Source: Synechococcus sp. UW179A (GTDB lineage Bacteria; Cyanobacteriota; Cyanobacteriia; PCC-6307; Cyanobiaceae). From it: DNA of 64,000 nucleotides. The stretch covers positions 275,879-339,878 of the forward strand of contig NZ_UCNJ01000032.1 in assembly GCF_900473965.1 (NCBI RefSeq), in the 5' to 3' direction. A model generated the notes under the pieces. That model worked only from the letters and a program-made list of their open reading frames with translations, had not been told where the DNA came from and searched no databases. Below are positions 9,635 to 18,629 of this stretch, one piece after another. The translations under genes were made by a program, and so were the position numbers. Numbering within the stretch: the stretch's first letter is position 1; every line of letters begins with the position of its first letter.

Positions 9635-10783
9635 ATGAGCACTCCTCCGGCCCGTCGCCGTCAGCTGCGCACCTGGTCGCCTGCCAGGAAGCAGGAGCTT
9701 GTGCAGGCCGTCAGCGCTGATTCGGCCTATGGCCCGGAGCTGCTTGATCTGGCAAGCAACGATTATCTGAGCCTCTGCCGGCATCCTTCCCTGATCGCCG
9801 CGGCCGAGGCGCAATTGCGATGCAGCGGCGTGGGAGCTGGCGGCTCAAGGCTGGTGAGCGGCAGCCGCCCTGTGCACGATCAATTGGAGTCAGAGCTTGC
9901 GCAATGGCTCGGACGCGAGAAAGTCTTGCTGTTTCCAAGCGGGTTTCAGGCCAATCTTGCGGCCGTCAAAGCTCTGGCGAAACGGCACACCACAGTTGTG
10001 GCGGATCGGCTCATTCATCATTCATTGCTGGTGGGCGTGCAAGCCAGCGGTGCCCGACTCCGGCGTTTTGTTCACAACGATCTGGAGTCGCTGGAGCGTC
10101 TGCTGCTGCATTGTCGCAGCGATCATCCAGACGCGCGCCTGCTGGTGATCACTGAAAGCCTGTTCAGCATGGAAGGCACGAGTCCACGCGTTCGCGACGT
10201 GGCAGCACTCTGTGAGCGCCATGGGGCGAGCCTGCTCCTGGATGAGGCCCATGGCCTCGGTGTGCTCGGAGAAGGAGGGCGTGGCCTGGGCTTTGGAGAA
10301 CGAAGAGTGACGATGCTCAGCGGCACCTTCGGCAAGGCTTTCGGCAGCGGCGGGGCCTTCCTGGCGTGCGATGGCGAGCTTGGAGAGCAATTGCTGCAGG
10401 AGAGCGGAGCCTTCCGATACACAACCGCACTGGCACCACCCCTGGCAGCAGGCGCCCTTGCCGCTCTGGAACTGATGCGCAACAACCCCGACTGGGGCCG
10501 CACACTGGTGAAGCGCAGCAACACCTGGCGTGACCGTCTGGTCGAAGCAGGCTGGGCGCGACCGACAGGTGAAGGGCCAATCCTGCCCCTACTCGTTGGA
10601 GAGGATCAGCACTGCCTGAATTTGCAACGCCATCTTGAACACTCGGGACTTTTCACCGCTGCAATCCGCCCACCCACCGTGCCGGAAGGCAGTGCCAGGC
10701 TGCGTCTGGTTCTCCATCGCCTCCTCCCCGATGAGACATTGGAATCACTGCTGAGGGCCCTCTCAGATCGCCGCGTTCCCTGA
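9635..10783 (+). CDS. bioF: 8-amino-7-oxononanoate synthase
   Basis: PLP enzyme that condenses pimeloyl-ACP with alanine to give KAPA, the first step of the biotin ring pathway. In its 382 residues DEAHGLG (203-209) holds the PLP-contacting Asp and His, and LSGTFGKAFGS contains the Schiff-base Lys234. It is the first gene of a tight biotin run; its TGA overlaps the ATG of the next gene (TGATG), implying translational coupling. Confidence 0.96.
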   Translation: MSTPPARRRQLRTWSPARKQELVQAVSADSAYGPELLDLASNDYLSLCRHPSLIAAAEAQLRCSGVGAGGSRLVSGSRPVHDQLESELAQWLGREKVLLFPSGFQANLAAVKALAKRHTTVVADRLIHHSLLVGVQASGARLRRFVHNDLESLERLLLHCRSDHPDARLLVITESLFSMEGTSPRVRDVAALCERHGASLLLDEAHGLGVLGEGGRGLGFGERRVTMLSGTFGKAFGSGGAFLACDGELGEQLLQESGAFRYTTALAPPLAAGALAALELMRNNPDWGRTLVKRSNTWRDRLVEAGWARPTGEGPILPLLVGEDQHCLNLQRHLEHSGLFTAAIRPPTVPEGSARLRLVLHRLLPDETLESLLRALSDRRVP

Positions 10784-11523
10784 TGAAACAGGTCATCGCC
10801 ATGCATGGCTGGAGTGGCGACAGCACAGTCTGGGCTCCATGGGAGCGTCATTTCAGCCATCAGGGTTGGCTCTGGCGCAGCGGCGAACGTGGCTATGGCA
10901 ACAGACAGTGCTGCTCTCCAAACTGGGCAGAGCCAACCAGCGGCGAAACAAGCCAATCCATGGCCAGGCAGCGCAGAGTCGTTATCGCCCATTCCCTTGG
11001 CCCCCATCTGCTTGAGCCCTCTGTTCTTGGCCAGGCCACGGATCTGGTGCTGCTTGCCAGCTTTGGGCGATTTGTTCCACAAGGATCTGCAGGGAGAGCG
11101 TTGCGCACTGGCCTTAGGGGCATGCAAAAAGCGATCGGAAGACCCGGTGAGGCCTCGATGCTGAGGACCTTCCTAAAACGAGCCGCACAACCCGCTGAGG
11201 TGGACGGTCTGCCACCGGGACTGGAGCAACAAGGCCTCAGCGAGCGAGGTCGCCATTATCTGAGAGAAGATCTTGAGTGCCTAATCGGCACCTCGGGCCT
11301 GCCGGCAGGCCTTCCAAAAACCGCCCGTGTGCTTGTGGTCGATGGGACGGATGACGCGATCGTTGCACCAGCCGCAAGCCGAGAACACCTGCAAGCCCTG
11401 AAGAGCCACTTACAGGCTGCGCCCGAGCAATGGCAGCTCCGGGATGTCGGACACGCACTGCTGGTCCCCGATCTACTCGTGCGCGTCCAACAGTGGCTTG
11501 ATCACCACAGTCGAGCGAGCTGA
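10783..11523 (+). CDS. bioK: BioK-type pimeloyl-ACP methyl ester esterase
   Basis: An alpha/beta hydrolase of 246 residues starting MKQVIAMHGWSGDS. The nucleophile elbow is AHSLG with Ser71, the acid is probably Asp187 (VVDGTDD) and the base His224 (DVGHALLVPD). In marine picocyanobacteria the esterase that frees pimeloyl-ACP from its methyl ester is BioK, encoded between bioF and bioC, and not the BioH of enterobacteria. Position and triad fit that. Both ends overlap their neighbours (TGATG). Confidence 0.85.
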   Translation: MKQVIAMHGWSGDSTVWAPWERHFSHQGWLWRSGERGYGNRQCCSPNWAEPTSGETSQSMARQRRVVIAHSLGPHLLEPSVLGQATDLVLLASFGRFVPQGSAGRALRTGLRGMQKAIGRPGEASMLRTFLKRAAQPAEVDGLPPGLEQQGLSERGRHYLREDLECLIGTSGLPAGLPKTARVLVVDGTDDAIVAPAASREHLQALKSHLQAAPEQWQLRDVGHALLVPDLLVRVQQWLDHHSRAS

Positions 11524-12284
11524 TGGACTCCGTCAGCAACTGGGGCGACAAAGTTCTCAGCCGTTTCGATCAATCGGCACAGAACTACAACGCATCAGCC
11601 ACGCTTCAGCACGCGGTGGCCGTTCAGCTAGCAAACCATTGCAGACAACAGCACATGCCCGGCGGACTTTGGGTCGACCTCGGCAGCGGCACCGGTCACC
11701 TGGCCGATGCACTGGAAACCAGGCATCCCGGGCAGCGCGTGCTGCGTGTGGACGGCAGCGAGGCCATGCTTCGACAACAACCTCTCTCTGCCAGAACACA
11801 GCAATGGGATCTGAGAGGCCGGCTACCGCGATGGCCGGAGGCTCCCAGCCTTCTGGCATCAAGCTTCTGTCTGCACTGGCTGCCGTCACCAGGACAGGTC
11901 ATCCGGCATTGGCTGAATCAGTTGGCTCCTGGGGGATGGTTAGCGGTGGCCTTACCAATTGAGGGTTGCTTCCCTCAGTGGCATCACGCCGCAGAAATCA
12001 CCGGAATCCCCTGTACGGCCATTACCTTTCCAAAGATCAAAGCCTTGTTGCAGTGGGTGGGGGCTGATCAGATCAGGCTGCAGGAAGAGATGCACTACAA
12101 CGCCGTTGCGAAGAGCCTGCCCAGGCTGCTGAAACCGCTGCGCAGGGTTGGAGCGGACTGCACCACTCAGCCATCGCTGACGGTTCGAGACTGGCGCAAA
12201 CTCCAGCAGGCCTGGCCTGATCTTGATGGTGATGGACAGCTCAGGCTCACTTGGGTGATCAAATTGATGCTGATCCAACGATGA
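11523..12284 (+). CDS. bioC: Malonyl-ACP O-methyltransferase
   Basis: Class I SAM methyltransferase that masks malonyl-ACP as a methyl ester so that fatty acid synthesis can build the pimeloyl chain. The SAM-binding glycine motif is WVDLGSGTGHLA (50-61), followed by an acidic VDGSEAM strand end. The N-terminus VLSRFDQSAQNYNASA is a typical BioC opening. The 253-residue length is normal. It starts inside the bioK stop and ends inside the bioD start, so bioF, bioK, bioC and bioD are probably translated in series. Confidence 0.92.
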   Translation: MDSVSNWGDKVLSRFDQSAQNYNASATLQHAVAVQLANHCRQQHMPGGLWVDLGSGTGHLADALETRHPGQRVLRVDGSEAMLRQQPLSARTQQWDLRGRLPRWPEAPSLLASSFCLHWLPSPGQVIRHWLNQLAPGGWLAVALPIEGCFPQWHHAAEITGIPCTAITFPKIKALLQWVGADQIRLQEEMHYNAVAKSLPRLLKPLRRVGADCTTQPSLTVRDWRKLQQAWPDLDGDGQLRLTWVIKLMLIQR

Positions 12285-12952
12285 GAACGAGCTCAGCTGC
12301 ACTTCGCCTTGTGGTGTGCGGCACCGACACGGACGTGGGCAAAACAGTGGTCAGTGCTCTGCTGGTCCAGGGGCTGAATGCCGTGTATTGGAAACCGGTG
12401 CAGAGCGGTCTGGAGGACGGTGGTGATCGTGAGCGAGTGGTTGAGCTGATCGACCTTCCCTCCGATCGCTGGATCACAGAGACCTATGCCTTCCAGGCAG
12501 CTGTTTCACCACACTGGGCAGCGGAACTGGAAAACACCTGTCTTGATCCAACGCAGTTGACGCTTCCACTTACCGGGAACAGGCCACTCGTGGTCGAGAC
12601 AGCCGGTGGACTTCATGTTCCACTCACCCGCTCCTGGCAGCAGATCGATCAGCTGCAGCAATGGATGCTGCCCGTTGTACTGGTGGCCCGCAGCGGGCTG
12701 GGCACACTGAATCACACCCTGCTCAGTCTTGAAGCGCTTCGCAGCCGCAAGATCCCTGTGGTCGGATTGATCCTGAATGGGCCTGCCCATGCCGACAATC
12801 CGAGAACCCTCAGCGAGATTGGCGATGTTGCCGTGCTGGCGGAACTTCCCCCCCTGCATCCTCTCAATGCGGAAACTCTGCGCAATGCATGGCGCAACCA
12901 GGGCCTCGGCCCTAAGTTCGAGGCGTTTGCGAACCATCCGGACAATCGATGA
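12281..12952 (+). CDS. bioD: Dethiobiotin synthetase
   Basis: ATP-dependent carboxylase closing the ureido ring of dethiobiotin from DAPA and CO2. The P-loop is GTDTDVGKT (14-22) and YWKPVQSG is the second conserved strand. I chose the ATG at 12281, which overlaps the bioC TGA, over an upstream start at 12251 that would lie well inside bioC. The protein is 223 residues. The stop overlaps the start of the next small gene (ATGA). Confidence 0.95.
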   Translation: MRTSSAALRLVVCGTDTDVGKTVVSALLVQGLNAVYWKPVQSGLEDGGDRERVVELIDLPSDRWITETYAFQAAVSPHWAAELENTCLDPTQLTLPLTGNRPLVVETAGGLHVPLTRSWQQIDQLQQWMLPVVLVARSGLGTLNHTLLSLEALRSRKIPVVGLILNGPAHADNPRTLSEIGDVAVLAELPPLHPLNAETLRNAWRNQGLGPKFEAFANHPDNR

Positions 12953-13104
12953 CAAGCCGTCAGACCTGGGCCACCGTGGCCGTTGTGCTCCTATGCGGCG
13001 GCATCCTCGTGCTGTTCACCGATATTGAGGTGCAGCTTGTGCGCTGGTTCAACTGCGGGCCAATAGCAACTCTCGGAGAAAAAGACAGCAACGTCTGCCG
13101 GTAA
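12949..13104 (+). CDS. Small membrane protein at the end of the biotin run (51 residues)
   Basis: ATG at 12949 overlaps the bioD stop as ATGA, the coupling used throughout this run. The product begins MTSRQTWATVAVVLL, continues CGGILVLF as one membrane helix, and ends in a short tail with two cysteines (WFNCG and NVCR). The ATGA overlap and the clean helix make it likely to be real. No link to biotin chemistry can be read from the sequence. Confidence 0.5.
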   Translation: MTSRQTWATVAVVLLCGGILVLFTDIEVQLVRWFNCGPIATLGEKDSNVCR

Positions 13105-13137
13105 AGGCGCCAGACAGTGCGGCACCAGAGAGTGATC

Positions 13138-13428
13138 TCAGCCCATCGGTCGAGATCGCAGTGGGCATCTGCCCATCAACAGGGCCACATGACGCACGGC
13201 CATGGTCAGAGTCCATCCCTGACGAAGCTGTTCATGGATCTGTTCGATCTGGGAGGGCGACCAGCCACGCATCTCAAGCCGCGCCTTGATCGAGGGCCAT
13301 CCACCCTCAAAAAAGATGCTGCGACAACCATCGCTGCCGGGACCATAGCGGGGTCGCTTTGAGACCGACTCCACAAATCGATTGGAAGAAGGCCTTACCC
13401 GGCTTTGATCAGTCTGATTCTTGGCCAT
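13138..13428 (-). CDS. Conserved hypothetical protein between bioD and bioA
   Basis: A 96-residue basic protein from the ATG at 13428. The middle reads RPRYGPGSDGCRSIFFEGG, then WPSIKARLEMRGWSPSQIEQ and a helical stretch IHEQLRQGWTLTMAVRHVA, giving a compact fold of two or three helices. There is no membrane segment. It opposes the flanking biotin genes, and its start is 25 bases from that of bioA, so the two promoters probably share this short region. Function is unknown. Confidence 0.6.
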   Translation of the reverse strand: MAKNQTDQSRVRPSSNRFVESVSKRPRYGPGSDGCRSIFFEGGWPSIKARLEMRGWSPSQIEQIHEQLRQGWTLTMAVRHVALLMGRCPLRSRPMG

Positions 13429-13452
13429 GGCTGGCCTCGCAGTCGTGTGCCC

Positions 13453-14766
13453 ATGATGACAACAGGCGTTCAAGCGTGCCCAGTGTCACGGAACCATCAC
13501 CCCAACCTCTGGCCACCCTTCACGTCGATCACAACCACCCCGGCTCTTGAGCAGGTGGTACGGGGCGAAGGGGCCCTGCTCTTTCGAGCTGAAGGACCAC
13601 CTCTCATTGATGCAATCAGCAGCTGGTGGGTCACGCTTCACGGCCATGCCAACCCGGTTGTTGCGGCCGCAATCGCCGAGCAGGCCGCCACGCTTGAGCA
13701 GGTGATCTTTGCGGAATTCACCCATCCACAGGCAGAACGGCTGGCATCTCGCCTAGCCGAGCGCACTGGACTGAATCGCGTCTTCTTCTCAGATAACGGT
13801 TCCACCGCCGTGGAAGTAGCCCTCAAAACAGCTGTGCAGTGGTGGCACAACCGCGGTGAACCACGCCAGCAACTCGTCGCATTTGAAGGGGCTTATCACG
13901 GAGATACCTTCGGAGCGATGGCTGTCGGAGCACGCAGTCTGTTCAGTGAACCCTTCGATCCGATGCTGTTTCCGGTGAGGCGGGTCCCCTGGCCTCAGAC
14001 CCACTGGAATGACCAGACGGTGGAAGCCCGTGAGCAGCAGGCTCTTGATGACCTTGAGCGAGCGCTGCAAACACCCACCGCAGCAGTGATTCTCGAACCG
14101 CTCATTCAGGGGGCTGGCGGCATGCGCATGGTTCGTCCGCAGTTCCTGCAGGCCGTGGAACAACAGGTCAAGCGCGCCGGCAGCCTGCTGATCGCCGATG
14201 AAGTCCTCGCCGGTTTTGGTCGTTGCGGTCGCCTACTGGCCTCCCAGCGCGCGGGGATCCAGCCGGATCTTGTGGCACTGTCCAAAGGACTCACCGCCGG
14301 ATTCCTACCGATGGGGATCACGATGGCCAGCGAGATGATCTTTCAAGAATTCCTCGGCAGCGATCCGACCAAAACCCTTTGGCATGGTCACAGCTTCACC
14401 GCCAACCCACTCGGCTGCGCAGCAGCCAATGCCAGCTTGGATTTGCTCGAAGCGAGCCCTGACTGTCATGAGCAATTCGAACAACGTCATCAGGCCAGGC
14501 TGGAACGGCTGGCCTGCCATCCCAGGGTGCAGCGCGTCAGGCTCTGCGGCACCATCGCCGCCTTTGACCTGGTGACCGACAGTGAGCAGGGTTATCTCAA
14601 TCCTGCGGGTAAACTGCTCCGGGGCCTGGTGAGAGATCAGGGTGTGTTGATCCGTCCGCTCGGGGATGTCGTCTATCTGCTTCCGCCGCTCTGCATCAGC
14701 GACGCCCAGCTGGATCAGTGCTACGACGCTTTGCGCCGCGGACTGGATGCTCTCCCCAGCTCATAA
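13453..14766 (+). CDS. bioA: Adenosylmethionine-8-amino-7-oxononanoate aminotransferase
   Basis: Class III PLP aminotransferase converting KAPA to DAPA with SAM as amino donor. The opening HPNLWPPFTS and the pair WW in ISSWWVTLHGHANP are typical of BioA. LLIADEVLAGFGR holds the PLP-nitrogen Asp249 and ALSKGLTAGF the Schiff-base Lys278. I chose ATG 13453 (437 residues); the reading is open 48 bases further upstream. Synthase bioB is not in the window. Confidence 0.95.
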   Translation: MMTTGVQACPVSRNHHPNLWPPFTSITTTPALEQVVRGEGALLFRAEGPPLIDAISSWWVTLHGHANPVVAAAIAEQAATLEQVIFAEFTHPQAERLASRLAERTGLNRVFFSDNGSTAVEVALKTAVQWWHNRGEPRQQLVAFEGAYHGDTFGAMAVGARSLFSEPFDPMLFPVRRVPWPQTHWNDQTVEAREQQALDDLERALQTPTAAVILEPLIQGAGGMRMVRPQFLQAVEQQVKRAGSLLIADEVLAGFGRCGRLLASQRAGIQPDLVALSKGLTAGFLPMGITMASEMIFQEFLGSDPTKTLWHGHSFTANPLGCAAANASLDLLEASPDCHEQFEQRHQARLERLACHPRVQRVRLCGTIAAFDLVTDSEQGYLNPAGKLLRGLVRDQGVLIRPLGDVVYLLPPLCISDAQLDQCYDALRRGLDALPSS

Positions 14767-14788
14767 GCGCCGTCGCAAGCTCTAGAGA

Positions 14789-15055
14789 TCAGGGACCGAG
14801 ACGAATTGCAGCTTCCACATCCTCTCGGGTGAGGCCATAGGGGTAGGAACAAGAGCGGGGTGGTCGCTCTGAAGTCCAGGTCACACCGAGATCCTGCTGG
14901 TCGAGTCTCAGCAGAGCACTCCAGCAAGGCTGCTCCCAGATCCAGTCGCAGGGGTCCTGATCACTGCGGGTGGCACCCAGGGCCTGCAACCACTGCTCAA
15001 GTGCCCGCAGGGAATGCTGATTAAGCGGCGTGTCCGCTGAGGGAAGTGATGCCAT
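14789..15055 (-). CDS. DUF3143 family protein
   Basis: An 88-residue protein from the ATG at 15055, whose start lies inside the 3' end of the J-domain gene. The DTPLNQHSLRALEQWLQALGA opening, WIWEQPCWSALLRLDQ and the closing LTREDVEAAIRLGP match DUF3143, a cyanobacterial family regularly encoded beside a DnaJ-like gene. A longer reading from 15079 would add eight residues. Co-translation with the J-domain protein is likely; function is unknown. Confidence 0.8.
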   Translation of the reverse strand: MASLPSADTPLNQHSLRALEQWLQALGATRSDQDPCDWIWEQPCWSALLRLDQQDLGVTWTSERPPRSCSYPYGLTREDVEAAIRLGP

Positions 15056-15557
15056 CGGAATCACCGGGCTGCGCATCAATCAGCTGAGTCTGCTCCTCCA
15101 CCAGCCAACTCGGCTGCACTTGAAGTTCAAGTCCTCGGCTCAAGGCCACACCCACCCCAAGCAGCAGACAAAGCAGCAGTGATCCCAGCAACAGCAATAG
15201 CGATAGCCACTCTCCACCGGAGAGAGGACGACGCTGGCCGATCGCATGCGGCACCGGCAGAGAAGGAGCCACGGTCTGCTGTGTCGCTTCTCTCTCCCGC
15301 AGAGCCGCGTCGTACACGCGACGGCGACGTGGATCGGCGAGCTGCTCATAGGCTTCGCGCAGAAGCCGGAACTGGCGAGCCGCATCCTGTGCCGGCAAAC
15401 GGGTTGTGTCCGGATGCACAGCCTTGCTCAGGCGACGGAAGGCCTGACGCAAAGAATCTGCATCAGCACTGCGAGAGACACCCAGACGCTCGTAGTAGGT
15501 GATGTCTTGAGCCTGAAAGGCCATTGCTTTCAGCAGCACCTTGGGCTTCGACTCCAT
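15021..15557 (-). CDS. Membrane-anchored J-domain protein
   Basis: A 178-residue protein with an N-terminal J-domain (about 18-88) carrying the HPD tripeptide at 48-50, which stimulates Hsp70 ATPase. The RRRRVYDAAL helix follows. A single hydrophobic segment, WLSLLLLLGSLLLCLLLGVG (about 117-137), anchors it, leaving a short C-terminal tail. There is no G/F-rich or zinc-finger region, so this is a class III DnaJ. An internal ATG (residue 12) is a possible start. Divergent from rsmG over 28 bases. Confidence 0.85.
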   Translation of the reverse strand: MESKPKVLLKAMAFQAQDITYYERLGVSRSADADSLRQAFRRLSKAVHPDTTRLPAQDAARQFRLLREAYEQLADPRRRRVYDAALREREATQQTVAPSLPVPHAIGQRRPLSGGEWLSLLLLLGSLLLCLLLGVGVALSRGLELQVQPSWLVEEQTQLIDAQPGDSDGITSLSGHAA

Positions 15558-15585
15558 TCTAGAAAGGTGTAACGGTTAGGCCGCC

Positions 15586-16350
15586 ATGCCGGATACATCG
15601 CCGTTTGCCAATCCGGGACCCGAGCTCTGGTCTTTGCTCGGATGGAGCCCTGATGCCGGACAACTGAGGCAGTTGATTCAACTGCAACAGCTGCTTCAAG
15701 ACTGGAACAGCCGCGTCAATCTCACCCGGCTGGTGCAGGGGGAAGATTTCTGGATCGCTCAGGTTCTCGACAGCCTCTGGCCTCTATTGCCTGAGCTGAT
15801 GAGCCCAGACACTCCACGGCGCTGCATTGATGTGGGCACAGGCGGAGGCTTCCCTGGGCTAGCTGTGGCCATTGCTCTTCCAGGCGCTGAGCTAACCCTG
15901 GTGGATTCAGTGGGACGCAAGACCGCAGCCGTAGCTGCCATGGCGAAGTCGCTGGGCCTTGGCGATCGAGTCTTAGTCCGCACTGAACGGGTGGAACGCA
16001 CTGGGCACGAACAGAGCTGTCGAGGAACGTTTGATCTTGCGATGGCCCGCGCCGTCGGGGCAGCTCCTGTGGTGGCGGAATACCTCGTACCGTTGTTGCG
16101 CAGAAGCGGAGAAGCTCTGCTGTACCGCGGACGCTGGAACGATGCGGATGAGACAGAACTCCAATCAGCACTGCAGCTGCTGAAAGCTCGATCCCTAACG
16201 CTGCAACGTATGGAACTTCCTTCCAAGAGAGGAGCACGGACCCTGATCAGGATTGGGCCGGAAGCTGAAACACCCAGGACCTACCCACGGGCAACAGGCA
16301 TGCCCAGCAAAATGCCGTTGGGAGTTCAAGACGACGACAGCCGCTCCTGA
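15586..16350 (+). CDS. rsmG: 16S rRNA m7G527 methyltransferase RsmG (GidB)
   Basis: SAM-dependent methyltransferase that modifies G527 in the 530 loop of 16S rRNA. The SAM site [15 protein letters not shown] lies at 81-95 and [10 protein letters not shown] is the typical pre-motif helix. The family block DLAMARAVG follows near 150. At 254 residues it is slightly longer than the E. coli enzyme. The last 25 bases overlap the convergent aldo/keto reductase gene. Confidence 0.93.
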   Translation: MPDTSPFANPGPELWSLLGWSPDAGQLRQLIQLQQLLQDWNSRVNLTRLVQGEDFWIAQVLDSLWPLLPELMSPDTPRRCIDVGTGGGFPGLAVAIALPGAELTLVDSVGRKTAAVAAMAKSLGLGDRVLVRTERVERTGHEQSCRGTFDLAMARAVGAAPVVAEYLVPLLRRSGEALLYRGRWNDADETELQSALQLLKARSLTLQRMELPSKRGARTLIRIGPEAETPRTYPRATGMPSKMPLGVQDDDSRS

Positions 16351-17534
16351 GCAGAACCACCGGCCCGTTCACGCAGGCTGCGCAAAAGGCTGGGAATGCG
16401 GTCTCTCCAAGGGCTGTCATTCAGAACCGACAACAGCAGCTCCTCACTCACGCTGGCATCCAGCGCATCGGCATTAGCTCCAGGAAACCAATGACCGGCA
16501 CGACCCAGTAGGCCGTAGCGCGCCTTGACGAATCCCTCGAGATCCCATGCCTCAAGCAGGTTGTAAAGCCAAAGCAGCATTGGCAGGTTGATTTCCCCTG
16601 GGGTGTTCTGCCATTCGGGCAATCCCTGTCTCCAGGTTTTCAGCCATGACGCACCAAGGGCATCACATTCGGCCATGCGAAGACGGGATTCGATCGGCGC
16701 CACCAACTCCATGGCCTGATCAAGCAGCGAAACCGCCTCCAAGTGCAGATCAAGATCTTGAGGACAGGCCGCACCGACGCTCAGCGTGTGCACCCGCGGA
16801 TCACGGAGGCAGAAAAGATCATTGAAAACAATCGGATGCAAGGGGTCCGTGAGCTCCAGCAGGAGTGGACCCGGGGTATGCAGATGACCACCTTTATCGG
16901 TGGGACTGATGATGAACACGCCCATGTCCTGAAGACTGGCTGCTGCGATTGCCGGTTCGTTGTCCTGACGGATGAAGTACCAGTGCAGGTTCACGTAATC
17001 GAAAACACCCGTTTCGATGGCATCAACAATTAATGCGGTGTCTCCATGAGTGGAAAAGCCCACATGACCAATCCTGCCGTCGGCCTGCCAGCGACGCACC
17101 ACATCAAGGCAGCCACCCGGTCGGATCGTCTGATCGAGATGGGAATGGAGATTAATGCCGTGAATCGACAGCAGATCGACACGATCCACGTCGAGACGGG
17201 TGAAGGACAATTCGAGATCGGCTTCAAAAAGCTTCGGATCTGACTGGGGTGGAACCTTGGTCTGCAGGATTCGCGAGGGATCGGGACAATTCGGCAAAGC
17301 CCAGCCCAGCTGTCGTTCTGAACTGCCGTAGTGGCGTGCGGTTTCCAGATGATGAAAGCCTGTCTGCACCGCTCGTTGGAGCGTGCTCTGCAATAACCGC
17401 TGGGATTGCTCTGTGATTGCATCGGCCTCAAGATCACTCCAGCTCTGCTGAAAGCGCATTCCACCTAGTGACAGCACTGGCATTGAAATTTCTGTGCGCC
17501 CAAAGCGACGGGTTGGCAGACCAGAGCTCCCCAT
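16326..17534 (-). CDS. Aldo/keto reductase family protein
   Basis: A 402-residue protein whose N-terminal 270 residues form an AKR barrel: [18 protein letters not shown], then [16 protein letters not shown] with the catalytic Tyr, LQTKVPP with the Lys and LLSIHGIN with the His. The usual tetrad Asp (DTA) is Glu here (ETA). The C-terminal 130 residues are helical and lack a Cys cluster. It directly follows the ferredoxin gene (shared base 17534), suggesting electron delivery from that ferredoxin. Substrate unknown. Confidence 0.85.
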   Translation of the reverse strand: MGSSGLPTRRFGRTEISMPVLSLGGMRFQQSWSDLEADAITEQSQRLLQSTLQRAVQTGFHHLETARHYGSSERQLGWALPNCPDPSRILQTKVPPQSDPKLFEADLELSFTRLDVDRVDLLSIHGINLHSHLDQTIRPGGCLDVVRRWQADGRIGHVGFSTHGDTALIVDAIETGVFDYVNLHWYFIRQDNEPAIAAASLQDMGVFIISPTDKGGHLHTPGPLLLELTDPLHPIVFNDLFCLRDPRVHTLSVGAACPQDLDLHLEAVSLLDQAMELVAPIESRLRMAECDALGASWLKTWRQGLPEWQNTPGEINLPMLLWLYNLLEAWDLEGFVKARYGLLGRAGHWFPGANADALDASVSEELLLSVLNDSPWRDRIPSLLRSLRERAGGSAQERLSSS

Positions 17535-17932
17535 CAGCCGTGATGGGTGTTGCGAGGGAGCTGACGACGCGGTCGAGCCGGCGATGGGACTCCCATGGGC
17601 AGCAGTTCCTGAGCATCCAGCTGACGCTTCAGCCCTGGAAGATCATCGAAAGCAACCCAGTGGATACAGTCCACAGGACAGGTCTCGATCGCTTCCTGAA
17701 TGCAGTCAGAGGAGTCACCATCCTGACGAATGGCCCGGGAGCGGCCGAGATGGGGCTCAATCACAAAGGTATTCGTGGCCACGTGCGCGCAGTAGCGACA
17801 ACCAATGCAAGCCGCCTCATCAACCCAGACCGCCTTTGACTGGAGCGCGCCGCCCAGGACAGGCTCAAAACCTGTCCGCTCATCCTGATCAAAGGACGCT
17901 GCGAGATAGGCGGCAGCTGCAGGATCTATCAC
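17534..17932 (-). CDS. Single-cluster 4Fe-4S ferredoxin
   Basis: A 132-residue ferredoxin. C42-x2-C45-x2-C48 supplies three ligands and C85-P the probable fourth; C77 and C89 are extra. The start is a GTG at 17932. The C-terminus RARPRRQLPRN is basic. Cyanobacteria commonly encode this ferredoxin next to Ycf35 (DUF1257) and DUF2997, and that order holds here: DUF2997, ycf35, ferredoxin, aldo/keto reductase. The electron partner is not known. Confidence 0.85.
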   Translation of the reverse strand: MIDPAAAAYLAASFDQDERTGFEPVLGGALQSKAVWVDEAACIGCRYCAHVATNTFVIEPHLGRSRAIRQDGDSSDCIQEAIETCPVDCIHWVAFDDLPGLKRQLDAQELLPMGVPSPARPRRQLPRNTHHG

Positions 17933-17962
17933 TGAATCAACATTGTTATCAGGAGAACTGGT

Positions 17963-18355
17963 TCAGGCGTCCCAACGGGTCACAACCAGCTCAATAGATC
18001 CATCCTGGCAATCACGTTGCTCTGTGACATCAAATCCTTCATGGCGAGTGGCTTCCAGCACTGACCTCAGTGCGTAGCGCTGTGTCAAACGCGAGAGGAA
18101 GCGCTCAACCGGAACAGGCTGGCGCCAAAGATCCAGATCAGTGACGAACTCGTAGGCATGATTTGTTTCGTTCCATCGGAAGCCAAAGTCGGCACCGCCG
18201 TCAACGGCGACTGCCAGCTCTGCTTCGACGGTCTGTCCCTGATAACCACGCACGGTCTGCTGACTGTCGCCGGGCGTGTAACCCAGATCCTGGAGAGCTC
18301 CACGCAGTGGAGCCAACTGACGGAGTTCGGTTTTAACGGTACTGAAATGAGACAT
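17963..18355 (-). CDS. ycf35: Ycf35 / DUF1257 family protein
   Basis: A 130-residue protein with the family opening MSHFSTVKTELRQLAPLRGAL and the central FGFRWNETNHAYEFVTDLD. Ycf35 is kept in cyanobacteria and red-algal plastids; its function is not established. Its start overlaps the DUF2997 stop by one base, and the ferredoxin gene follows 30 bases downstream, so the three genes probably form one transcript. Confidence 0.9.
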   Translation of the reverse strand: MSHFSTVKTELRQLAPLRGALQDLGYTPGDSQQTVRGYQGQTVEAELAVAVDGGADFGFRWNETNHAYEFVTDLDLWRQPVPVERFLSRLTQRYALRSVLEATRHEGFDVTEQRDCQDGSIELVVTRWDA

Positions 18356-18558
18356 CAGGAAGGCTCGACGGACTGGGACTGAGTGACAGGCTGGGTTGAG
18401 GTGAAAGCCTCAGAAGTGGGCTGACGCCGTTCGACAGTGCCTAGCGCTGCCTCAAGACGATCTGTGAGTTGCAGGCAAGCATCACCAGTGACTCCTTCAA
18501 CCCGTTCCTCAACACGGCCGTCGGGACGGATTCGAAATCGCACTGTGCGCTGAGGCAT
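18355..18558 (-). CDS. DUF2997 family protein
   Basis: A 67-residue protein. MPQRTVRFRIRPDGRVEERVEG followed by GDACLQLTDRLEAALG is the DUF2997 pattern: a short beta-hairpin rich in Arg and then one helix. The Ser/Thr/Gln-rich tail is variable. It is coupled to ycf35 (one-base overlap). The function is unknown, and the constant pairing with Ycf35 is the only clue. Confidence 0.85.
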   Translation of the reverse strand: MPQRTVRFRIRPDGRVEERVEGVTGDACLQLTDRLEAALGTVERRQPTSEAFTSTQPVTQSQSVEPS

Positions 18559-18629
18559 GCACCATCACAGAATTGCTCGCATGTTAAGGGGAAGTAGTAG
18601 GAGCCGGAGTTCCCTGTAACGGGATCAGA

